Shown here piece by piece: positions 49,743-56,913 of a stretch of DNA of 64,000 bases. The stretch lies in assembly GCF_902499335.1 (NCBI RefSeq), contig NZ_CABVQK010000004.1, forward strand, positions 186,001-250,000, given 5' to 3'. Source of the DNA: Burkholderia lata (lineage in GTDB: Bacteria; Pseudomonadota; Gammaproteobacteria; Burkholderiales; Burkholderiaceae). How positions within the stretch are numbered: position 1 is the first letter of the stretch; each line of letters starts with the position of its first letter. The notes beneath the pieces were generated by a model that was not told the DNA's origin, made no database searches, and worked only from the letters and a program-made list of their open reading frames with translations. The translations under genes and the position numbers were made by a program.

Positions 49743-51032
49743 TCAAACGGTATCGCGCAAACGGTACCAGGCCTTGCCGATCGCTTCCAGCGGCGCGGCG
49801 AGCCGGTCGCCGCCGGGGAAGCGCGGGTTGCGGATGCGCTGGTACTGCGCGAGCAGGCGTTCGTCGCCGAGCACCGCGTCGGCCACCGCGCGCGCCCCCG
49901 CGAGCGTCGGCAGCACGCCGTGCCCCGAGAACCCCTGCAGCCAGAAACGCTGCCCGTGGCGGCCGATGTCCGGCGTGCGGCGCATGCTGATGTCGATATG
50001 GCCGCCCCACGCGTAGTCGAGCGGCACGCCGGCCAGTTGCGGGAACACGCGCTCGAGGTGCGGGCGCGTCGCCGCCGCGATATCGCCCGGAATGCCGCCG
50101 AGATACGTGCAGCCGCCGCCGAACAGCAGCCGGTTGTCGGGGCTCAGGCGGAAATAGTCGGGCACGAACTGGTTGTCGATCACGCAACTGTTCTGCGGCA
50201 GCAGCGAACGGGCGACGTCAGGCGCGAGCGGCGCGGTCGCGACCTGGTACGTGCCGACCGGCAGCAGCCGGCGCGCGAGGTCACGATCGAGCCGGTCGAC
50301 ATACGCGTTGCAGGCCAGCACGAGCACGTCCGCGCGCACTTCGCCGCGCGCCGTGCGGGCAACGTGGCCGCCCGCCGTCTCGCGGCAGTCGAGCACACGG
50401 CTCTGCTCGAAGATGCGGCCGCCCGTGCGCTCGATCGTCTGCGCGAGGCCGAGCGCGAGCTTCAGCGGATTCAGGTGGCCGGCCTCGGGATCGTGCAGCG
50501 CCGCGAGATAGCGTGTGCCGCCGATCCATTCAGGCATTTCCGCCTGGCCGATCACGCGCAGCCGGTCGTAGCCCCAGCGCTCGGCCGCTTCGTCGCGGGC
50601 CTGCGCGAGCATCGCGACGCGCCGCGGCCGCACCGCCGCCCACAGGCTGCCGGGCCGGTAGTCGATGTCGAAACCGTGCCGCGCCGGCAATTCGCGCACC
50701 TCGGCCGCGGCCCAGCGCATGCTGTCCCACAGCAGGCGCGCGCCATCGCGGCCGAGCGAATCCTCGAGCGGCTGCATGTCGCACGACCAGCCGAGCAGCG
50801 CCTGCCCGCCGTTGCGGCCCGACGCGGCCCATGCGACGCGGCTCGCTTCGAGCACGACGACGCGCTTGCCCGCAAGCGCCAGGCGCAGCGCCGTATGCAG
50901 CCCGCTGAAACCCGCGCCGACGACGAGCACGTCGGCGTCGATGCGTTCGTCCAGTTCCGGACGACGCGGGATCGGCGCCGGATAAGTGCCGGCGTAGTAG
51001 CTTGCGACGTGACGGTCGGACTGCACGAACAT
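49743..51032 (-). CDS. puuB: FAD-dependent gamma-glutamylputrescine oxidase (PuuB-like)
   Basis: The product is 429 residues of the DadA/glycine oxidase-like family. The N-terminus SYYAGTYPAPIPRRPELDER is typical of PuuB-type enzymes. The FAD fold is ADVLVVGAGFSGLHTALRLA, and SGRNGGQALLGWSCD and WLQGFSGHGVLPTLAGARAV are further family blocks. It would oxidise glutamylputrescine to the aldehyde. The ATG at 51032 has GGGAG upstream; a longer in-frame start at 51068 would lie inside the operator dyad and is rejected. It is the first gene of the operon. Confidence 0.87.
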   Translation of the reverse strand: MFVQSDRHVASYYAGTYPAPIPRRPELDERIDADVLVVGAGFSGLHTALRLALAGKRVVVLEASRVAWAASGRNGGQALLGWSCDMQPLEDSLGRDGARLLWDSMRWAAAEVRELPARHGFDIDYRPGSLWAAVRPRRVAMLAQARDEAAERWGYDRLRVIGQAEMPEWIGGTRYLAALHDPEAGHLNPLKLALGLAQTIERTGGRIFEQSRVLDCRETAGGHVARTARGEVRADVLVLACNAYVDRLDRDLARRLLPVGTYQVATAPLAPDVARSLLPQNSCVIDNQFVPDYFRLSPDNRLLFGGGCTYLGGIPGDIAAATRPHLERVFPQLAGVPLDYAWGGHIDISMRRTPDIGRHGQRFWLQGFSGHGVLPTLAGARAVADAVLGDERLLAQYQRIRNPRFPGGDRLAAPLEAIGKAWYRLRDTV

Positions 51033-51036
51033 GCGG

Positions 51037-51098
51037 GCTCCCGTGAAATTTATGCCGATAAATTTCATGAAAAATTAGCACGTCAATTTCACGGGAGC
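51037..51098. promoter_or_regulatory. Nested inverted-repeat operator of the puu-like operon
   Basis: TGAAATTTAT and ATAAATTTCA form a perfect 10-base dyad around GCCG at 51044-51067. Overlapping it, GCTCCCGTGAAATT (51037-51050) is exactly matched by AATTTCACGGGAGC (51085-51098), a 14-base inverted repeat. Thus three TGAAATT half-sites are present. The left arm contains the ribosome site of puuB, so both repression of transcription and a leader hairpin that hides the ribosome site are possible. Confidence 0.75.
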
Positions 51099-51806
51099 AA
51101 GCTGGAAATGTTTTCCCCGATCGTCGGGACAGGACAGCAAGATCGGGCACCCTAATTGTCCGATCATTTCCGTTCCGAATTTCATCGTCGCGCGCCCCGA
51201 TGCAACGCAAGTGCGCCCGGCAACCGTCCGACGTGTCGACGACAACGACACGGGCATCCTGGCGTCCCGGCATCCGGCGCGAACGTATTGCCGCTCACGA
51301 CACACTGACCCCACCGCGACGGGATATTCGTCACCGCATTCTCTCCGCGCGGGCTTTCGCTACGCGATCGGTACGGTTGCCGCCCTCGTGCGCAACTGGA
51401 ATGCCGACCCGCTTCCAGTCACGAGAACCGACATCGTTCGAACCTCGGCTTTTTAAAATAATCTGCAGTGCGAATTCAATCGAATCCACCCGCTTGAAAG
51501 ATGGACCGACAACCCGGCACCGCCTCGCCGTCACGATCGACGCGCGGCAGCACCGTCACCGGCCGGCGCGCCATCGTTTCCCGTCGTCGAAGCGCTCCGA
51601 CTCTCGCAGCGATCCTTCGCGACGATGCGTGCATCCGGCATCACGACCTCGCTCGACAAGCGTGCGCCACCGTTCGTCACATCGCTCGTTTCGCCCGGAT
51701 CATCCACTGATGCGCGTCGCGTCGGAGTGCAATATCTGACAGTTTCTCGGCCGGGGGCTTTTCATTAGATTGGCGACACGATCCATGCAAAGTCTCGCTC
51801 CCCGAC
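51099..51806. other. 700-base gene-free region before the troponoid-like cluster
   Basis: I see no supported gene. The stretch 51450-51475 is AT-rich (CTTTTTAAAATAATC). Near 51760 is CTTTTCATTAGATTGG, just upstream of the first biosynthetic gene. It probably holds the regulatory sites of both the puu-like operon and the biosynthetic cluster. A cluster-specific regulator is not encoded within the window. Confidence 0.4.
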
Positions 51807-52955
51807 ATGACAATCACTGCCAGCGAAGCACAGCACACGACGACCGCCACGTTCCGCGACATCGCCGAACGCCATGCGCAGTCCGCCCCTTCCGGCTCAT
51901 TCCATCGCGATGCATGGGATGCATTGTCCGAGGCGGGACTGTGGCGCCTGCCGGTACCGCGTGAACTCGGCGGTACGGGAGGTACGTGGCGCGACTTCAT
52001 CGACGCGTTCGAGTCGATCGCCGCGGCGCTGCGCTCCGTCGGCTTCGCGATGGCGCTCGCCAACCAGGCGACGCTGATTCGCGCGATCGTCGCGTACGGT
52101 TCCGACGCGCAGCGCGCACGGCATCTGCCACCGCTGCTGTCCGGCGCCATCGGCGCCACGGCGATCTCGGAGAAAGGCACCGGCACCGAAGTGCGCGCGC
52201 TCGAAACGGGCCTCGTGCGGGACGGCGACCACTACCGGCTCGACGGCCACAAATACAACATCAGCCACGCGCCCGAAGCGCGCCTGATGATGATCGTGGC
52301 GACCCTTACCGGCGACGGCAAGCCGGCCACCGCGCTGGTGCTGATCGATCCCGAACGCGCAGGCGTGCAGCGCAGCGCGCCGCAGGCAACGCTCGGCGTC
52401 ACGGACTTGCCGATCGGAGACATCGCGTTGTCCGGCGTACGCGTCGAGGCCGACGAGTTGCTCGGCGCGCCCGGCGACGGACTACGCCTGCTGATGGACA
52501 TCGCGTCGATGAATCGCGCGCTGTTCGGCCTGTTGTGCGCGAACGTCACCCAGCCGTTCCTCGCCGACGCACTCGCACACACCGGCGCCCGCAAGACGCT
52601 CGGCGTCGCGCTGGACAGCCATCAGCACGTGCAGCGCCGGCTGGTCGACGTGCAGGTCGGCATCGAACGTACCCGCTGGACGGCGCGCGCCGCGCTCGAC
52701 CTGCTCGTCGAGCAGCGTCCCGAAGCCCTCGCGAACTGTTCGATCGCGAAGCTCGCAGGCGCGCGCGATCTCGCGCAGGCCGCGCTGCACCTGCTTGCGA
52801 TTCACGGCAGCGACGGCTACCGGCACGGCCCGCTCGCCACCTTCGTCGCCGACGCGCTCGCAATGGGATCAGCCGGCGGCACCGAGGAAATGCATTACCG
52901 GAACATCTTCAGCCAGATGCAACGACGCGCGGCCGCCACGGCGCGCGCGGCGTGA
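51807..52955 (+). CDS. Acyl-CoA-dehydrogenase-fold flavoprotein, first gene of a biosynthetic cluster
   Basis: The product is 382 residues with the ACAD three-domain layout. The N-terminal helices contain ALSEAGLWRLPVPRELGGTG. The middle beta domain has GATAISEKGTGTEVRALETG and YRLDGHKYNISHAPEARLMM. The C-terminal helices end HLLAIHGSDGYRHGPLATFV and GSAGGTEEMHYRNIFSQMQR. The usual FAD contact AxT(S)E is AISEK, so the protein should bind flavin. The residues around the ordinary catalytic Glu are altered, which suggests an oxygenase-like or otherwise non-standard reaction. In troponoid pathways such a flavoprotein oxygenates a seven-membered-ring CoA ester; that role here is inferred from context. 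Confidence 0.82.
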   Translation: MTITASEAQHTTTATFRDIAERHAQSAPSGSFHRDAWDALSEAGLWRLPVPRELGGTGGTWRDFIDAFESIAAALRSVGFAMALANQATLIRAIVAYGSDAQRARHLPPLLSGAIGATAISEKGTGTEVRALETGLVRDGDHYRLDGHKYNISHAPEARLMMIVATLTGDGKPATALVLIDPERAGVQRSAPQATLGVTDLPIGDIALSGVRVEADELLGAPGDGLRLLMDIASMNRALFGLLCANVTQPFLADALAHTGARKTLGVALDSHQHVQRRLVDVQVGIERTRWTARAALDLLVEQRPEALANCSIAKLAGARDLAQAALHLLAIHGSDGYRHGPLATFVADALAMGSAGGTEEMHYRNIFSQMQRRAAATARAA

Positions 52956-52990
52956 CCGCTCACCTTTCACCACCACTTCAGGAGTTTCTC

Positions 52991-53395
52991 TTGACTATCC
53001 AGACTGGCCTGCGCGCCCGCGCCACCCACCGCGTCGACACGATTTCGCTCGCCGATCAATGGGGAGGCGAAGCGCACGCGCTCGCGAGCCCGATCATGAT
53101 CATCTTCATCGAGCAGACCTGCATGCAGGCGACCGACCATCTGCTGCCGGACGGGCAGATGACGGTGGGCTACAACTTCGAGATCAAGCATCTCGCACCG
53201 ACGCCGCCGGAATGGGAAGTGACGGTCGACGCCGAACTGATCGAGGTCGACGGCCGCATGATGACGTACCGGGTCGAAGTGCGCGACGCAGTGGGCGTGG
53301 TCGGCGAAGGCGTGCATACGCGCTGCGCGGTCAGCCGCGACGGCTTCCACCGCCGCCTGGGCGAGCGGCGCGACAGCGCGGCGCTCGCGCGCTAA
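52991..53395 (+). CDS. FlK-type hotdog thioesterase
   Basis: The product is 134 residues from a TTG start with AGGAG six bases upstream. It has the single hotdog fold of the fluoroacetyl-CoA thioesterase FlK family: LADQWGGEAHALASPIMIIF, IEQTCMQATDHLLPDGQMTV, GYNFEIKHLAPTPPEWEVTV. In FlK the triad is Thr42, Glu50 and His76. The same 8- and 26-residue spacings are met here by Ser33, Glu41 and His67, so the site is probably active with Ser replacing Thr. It likely hydrolyses a CoA thioester made in this pathway. It lies between the flavoprotein genes, 35 bases after the first. Confidence 0.82.
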   Translation: MTIQTGLRARATHRVDTISLADQWGGEAHALASPIMIIFIEQTCMQATDHLLPDGQMTVGYNFEIKHLAPTPPEWEVTVDAELIEVDGRMMTYRVEVRDAVGVVGEGVHTRCAVSRDGFHRRLGERRDSAALAR

Positions 53396-53412
53396 CGAGC
53401 CGGAGCCCGACC

Positions 53413-54432
53413 ATGATTCCGCTTCCGCTGCAGGGTCTCCGGCTGCCGGTGATTGCGTCTCCGATGCTGATCGCGAGCTATCCCGAGATGGTGCTCGCCC
53501 AGTGCAAGAGCGGGATCGTCGGCGCATTTCCCGCGCTCAACGCGCGGCTCAGCGCGCAGCTCGGCGACTGGATCGACACGATCGACGGCACGCTGCGTGC
53601 GTACCGGGACGCCCATCCCGATGCGCCGGTCGGCCCGTACGCGGTCAACCACATCTGCCATCCGTCGAATCCGCGCGTCGAACAGGACCTGCTCATCTGC
53701 ATCGAGCGGCGTGTGCCGCTGATGATCACGAGCCTGCGCGCACCGTCGCGCGACATCGTCGACGCGATCCACGCCTACGGCGGAATCGTGCTGCACGACG
53801 TCACGACGGTGCGGCATGCGCAGAAGGCGCTGGAAGCCGGCGTCGACGGCCTCGTTCTCGTCGCGGCGGGTGCGGGCGGCCACGCCGGCACGCTGTCGCC
53901 GTTCGCGCTGGTCACGGAAGTACGACGCTTCTACGACGGCTTCATCGCACTGTCCGGCGCGATCGCGACAGGCGATGCGATCGCCGCCGCGCGCGCGCTC
54001 GGCGCCGACTTCGCGTACATCGGGACGCGCTTCCTGGCGTCGCACGAAGCAAACGTGGTGCAGCGATACAAGGACACGATCGTCGAAGCCAGCGCGGCCG
54101 ACATCATCTATACCGACGCGTTCACCGGCGTCCACGGCAACTACCTGCGCCAGAGCATCGAGGCGGCCGGGCTCGACGCGCGCCGGCTCGCGCGGGTCGA
54201 CGGCGCGCAGCTCGATTTCTCGCCGGAAGGCGGCGCGAAGCAGTGGCGCGACATCTGGGGGGCCGGCCAGGGCGTCGGCGCGATGGACGCGGTACTCAGC
54301 GTCGCCGAGATCGTCGAACGGCTCGAGGCCGAATACGCGCGCGCCGTCGCGCGCATGCAGCCGGTGGCGGCCGGGCACGTCGCCGCACACCGGCCGGCCG
54401 TTTCCTCGACTTCACGGATCGAAACGCCATGA
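53413..54432 (+). CDS. Nitronate-monooxygenase-like FMN enzyme
   Basis: The product is 339 residues of the 2-nitropropane dioxygenase / NMO TIM-barrel family. LRLPVIASPMLIASYPEMVL opens the barrel. HDVTTVRHAQKALEAGVDGL and AGAGGHAGTLSPFALVTEVR carry the GGHxG motif with the active-site His, and IGTRFLASHEANV is the phosphate-binding end. Members oxidise nitronates or act on CoA esters and enoyl substrates. No nitro chemistry is evident nearby, so an oxidation or isomerisation of a cyclic intermediate is equally possible. The stop overlaps the next start by four bases (ATGA). Confidence 0.88.
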   Translation: MIPLPLQGLRLPVIASPMLIASYPEMVLAQCKSGIVGAFPALNARLSAQLGDWIDTIDGTLRAYRDAHPDAPVGPYAVNHICHPSNPRVEQDLLICIERRVPLMITSLRAPSRDIVDAIHAYGGIVLHDVTTVRHAQKALEAGVDGLVLVAAGAGGHAGTLSPFALVTEVRRFYDGFIALSGAIATGDAIAAARALGADFAYIGTRFLASHEANVVQRYKDTIVEASAADIIYTDAFTGVHGNYLRQSIEAAGLDARRLARVDGAQLDFSPEGGAKQWRDIWGAGQGVGAMDAVLSVAEIVERLEAEYARAVARMQPVAAGHVAAHRPAVSSTSRIETP

Positions 54433-55571
54433 CGCCGTCCGAACTTGCCGCCCCGTCGTCCGTCGACGATGCGATCGCGCGCCGCCGCGCGCAGATCGAC
54501 GTGATCGACGACGAGCTTCTCGCGCTGATCGGCCAGCGCATCGCACACGCAACCGAGATCGGTCACCTCAAGCGGCACGCGGGGCTCGCGGTGCAGCAGC
54601 CCGCCCGCGAAGCGTCGATCGTCGCCGAGCTGTGCACGCGCGCGCCGTGGGGGCTGCGCGACCGTGACCTGAAGGCCATCTGGCAAACGCTGTTCCGCGC
54701 GAGCCGTGACGCGCAATCGCTGCCGTCCGTCGCGTTTCTCGGCCCGTCGGGCACCTACACCGAAGCCGCGATGCTGCGGCACTTCGGCGAGTTCGCCCGC
54801 GGGCAGGCGCACGAGACGATCGACGCGGTATTTGAAGCGCTCGCGCACGGCGACGCGGAATGCGCGGTCGTGCCGGTCGAGAATTCTTCCGAAGGCAGCG
54901 TGACCCGCACGCTCGACCTGCTGATCGGGCAAGCGGCGCCCGTCACGGGCGAGATCGAACTGCCGGTCGCGCACTGCCTGCTGAGCGCCAGCGGATCGCT
55001 CGCCGGCGTCGACAGCGTGGTCGGCCATCCGCAGGCGCTCGCACAATGCCGCGTGTGGCTCGACACGCATGCGCCCGGCCTGCGCCGCATCCCCGTTTCA
55101 AGCAACGCGGTGGCCGCGCGCGAGGCCTCGCACCTGTACGACTGCGCGGCGATCGCCGGCGAACCGGCGGCCGCGCTTTACGGACTGCGAATCGTATCCC
55201 GGGCGATCCAGGATCATCCGGACAACCGCACGCGCTTCGTGATCGTCGGCGGGCAGACGCCCGCCCCGACCGGCCATGACCGCACGAGCATCGTGCTGCG
55301 GCCGACCGATGCGCCCGACGCGCTCGCGCGCATATTCGATGCGCTCGCCCACCACCGCGCACCGCTGCTGTGGGTCGACGTGCGTCCGGCACGGGGGGCC
55401 GGCCATGCGTATCGGTACTGCATCGATTTCGGCGGGCACCCGCTCGATCCGAACGTGCGCGCGGCGCTCGACGAAGTCGCGCTCGCCGCCGCCGAGCTGC
55501 GCGTCCTCGGCGCGTATCCGCGTGCCGCGAGCGGTACGGGCGCACACGCCGACGGCACGGCCGCGCAATGA
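54429..55571 (+). CDS. pheA: Bifunctional chorismate mutase / prephenate dehydratase, cluster copy
   Basis: The product is 380 residues. Residues 10-95 or so form an AroQ chorismate mutase (RRRAQIDVIDDELLALIGQR). The prephenate dehydratase domain follows: SVAFLGPSGTYTEAAMLRHF, VVPVENSSEGSVTRTLDLLI and the catalytic TRF in DNRTRFVIVG. The C-terminal ACT domain is degenerate. The usual GAL(V) reads DAL, and the ESRP motif that senses Phe reads WVDVRPARG. The enzyme may thus be insensitive to Phe and push carbon from chorismate to phenylpyruvate. It overlaps its neighbours at both ends (ATGA, ATGA). Confidence 0.9.
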   Translation: MTPSELAAPSSVDDAIARRRAQIDVIDDELLALIGQRIAHATEIGHLKRHAGLAVQQPAREASIVAELCTRAPWGLRDRDLKAIWQTLFRASRDAQSLPSVAFLGPSGTYTEAAMLRHFGEFARGQAHETIDAVFEALAHGDAECAVVPVENSSEGSVTRTLDLLIGQAAPVTGEIELPVAHCLLSASGSLAGVDSVVGHPQALAQCRVWLDTHAPGLRRIPVSSNAVAAREASHLYDCAAIAGEPAAALYGLRIVSRAIQDHPDNRTRFVIVGGQTPAPTGHDRTSIVLRPTDAPDALARIFDALAHHRAPLLWVDVRPARGAGHAYRYCIDFGGHPLDPNVRAALDEVALAAAELRVLGAYPRAASGTGAHADGTAAQ

Positions 55572-56239
55572 CGACGGCACCCGCTTCGTCCCGCGTCGCC
55601 GCCCGGCTGCTCGCGATTCGCGACGGTCGCGACGATCGCCTGCTCGTGCTGTGCGGCATCGCGTCGGCGGGATGCCTGCCGCTCTTCGCCGGACGATGGC
55701 TGCGCGCACTGCGCGCCGAATACGACGACGAACTGGAGTTGCTGCCGATCGTGCGCGGCATGCCGGACGCCGCCGACACCGCGTGCCTGTTGCGGCGCTG
55801 CGCGCGCCTCCAGCTTCCGGCGGTCGCGATCGGCGACACCGCGGCAACCGCGTACGGCCGCTGGCGCGCCTGCCTGCCCGCGGCGCCGCTGACCTGGCGG
55901 GTGCTCGAAACGGCAGCGGCACGGCCCGCAGCGCCGCTGCCAGGCGGCCTGCTGGCGCGCTGGCCCGCACGCCCGGCCGAGCCGGTCGACTGGCCGCGCT
56001 CGCGCCGCGTCGTCGCCGATTTCGGCGCCGCGTCACCGGCGCTTGGCGCCCGGATCGGCGCGCTCACCGACGCCCTGTACGACGGCTCGCTCGTCATCGC
56101 CGGCATTGCGCTGGACACCGCCCCTGGCGCGCCTCACACCTTCATCACCGATGCACTGGACCCGCTCGCCAACTACGTCCGGATGCAGCGGATCGCCGCC
56201 GTGACACGCCGCGCCCCGTCGCTGCGGAGCCGCCTGTGA
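55568..56239 (+). CDS. Shortened, diverged DAHP-synthase-like protein
   Basis: The product is 223 residues. Its N-terminal RDDRLLVLCGIASAGCLPLF and WLRALRAEYDDELELLPIVR align by eye with the start of type I DAHP synthase (DDRLLVVIGPCSIHD, then LREELKDELEIVMRVYFEKPR). Its C-terminal SLVIAGIALDTAPGAPHTFI and TDALDPLANYVRMQRIAAVT match the GVMVES...ITDACIGWEDT end. The centre is strongly shortened, and GPCS, the GWKG Lys, the metal-ligand His and the TTESQ block are absent. It is unlikely to condense PEP and erythrose 4-phosphate. It may be a regulatory or structural relic. It is locked in the operon by ATGA and GTGA overlaps. Confidence 0.65.
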   Translation: MTTAPASSRVAARLLAIRDGRDDRLLVLCGIASAGCLPLFAGRWLRALRAEYDDELELLPIVRGMPDAADTACLLRRCARLQLPAVAIGDTAATAYGRWRACLPAAPLTWRVLETAAARPAAPLPGGLLARWPARPAEPVDWPRSRRVVADFGAASPALGARIGALTDALYDGSLVIAGIALDTAPGAPHTFITDALDPLANYVRMQRIAAVTRRAPSLRSRL

Positions 56240-56760
56240 GCCCGCGCTCGCAGGCCGGCCCGACGCGCATCGCGCTCGTCGGGATGCCCGGCGCCGGCAA
56301 GACGACCCTCGGCAGCGCACTGGCCAGCGCGCTCGGGTTGCCGTTCGTCGACGCCGACCGCGAACTCGAACGCCGCTTCGGCGCCCCGGTCGCAGCGCAA
56401 TTCCATGCGGGCGACTTCCGCGCACGTGAAGCCGACGTCATCGATGCGCTGACGCGCGGGCCGGCGCTCGTGCTCGCGACCGGCGGCGGCGCCGTGCTGC
56501 GCGACGAGACGCGCACCCGGCTCGGCCAGCGCTGTTTCGTGATCCATCTTGCGAGCGATCTCGACACCCTGTGGCATCGCACGCGCGACGACGCATCCCG
56601 CCCGCTGCTGAACGTCGCCAATCCGCGCGCGGCGCTCGCCGCGCTGCACGACGCGCGCGAATCGCTGTACCGCGCATGCGCGCACTGCCGCATCGACACC
56701 TCGGGCCAGTCCGTCGCCCAAACGCTCGCGGCAGCGCTCGACGCGCTTGCCATGGCGTAA
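56236..56760 (+). CDS. Shikimate kinase, cluster copy
   Basis: The product is 174 residues from a GTG that overlaps the previous stop (GTGA). The P-loop is GMPGAGKTT at residues 16-24. The shikimate-site segments are FVDADRELERRFG and EADVIDALTRGPALVLATGG with GGAV, and the lid has RTRDDASRPLLN, including the RPLL motif. Length and motifs are normal, so it should phosphorylate shikimate. A second, dedicated copy beside pheA indicates a private boost of aromatic precursor supply. Confidence 0.9.
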   Translation: MSPRSQAGPTRIALVGMPGAGKTTLGSALASALGLPFVDADRELERRFGAPVAAQFHAGDFRAREADVIDALTRGPALVLATGGGAVLRDETRTRLGQRCFVIHLASDLDTLWHRTRDDASRPLLNVANPRAALAALHDARESLYRACAHCRIDTSGQSVAQTLAAALDALAMA

Positions 56761-56854
56761 CCCGCGTACCCCGATCTGCCCCCCTTTCAGCTGTTTCAAC
56801 GACGCCGGCCGGTTCGGCCGACTGCTATTTCTACCAGTTGCCGAGCGTCAAATA

Positions 56855-56880
56855 ATATCTAAAGATATATTTTTAGATAT
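56855..56880. promoter_or_regulatory. AT-rich operator upstream of the efflux genes
   Basis: ATATCTAAA and TTTAGATAT form a perfect 9-base inverted repeat with the spacer GATATATT. A smaller ATATCT-AA-AGATAT dyad lies within it. The 30-base tract is almost pure A/T in DNA of about two thirds GC, 34 bases before the efflux lipoprotein gene. It resembles MarR- or TetR-type operators. Confidence 0.65.
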
Positions 56881-56913
56881 ATATCGTTCGCCATCGCGCA
56901 CAGGAAACCGACC

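Noticed and set aside
51211..51739. Short plus-strand frames before the biosynthetic cluster
   Set aside because: Arg/Ser/Thr-rich, unbiased codons and no ribosome sites; the region reads as non-coding.
52991..53395. Self-resistance to fluoroacetate as the role of the FlK-like thioesterase
   Set aside because: FlK homology alone does not imply fluoroacetate; no fluorinase or related genes are present, and the aromatic-supply context points elsewhere.
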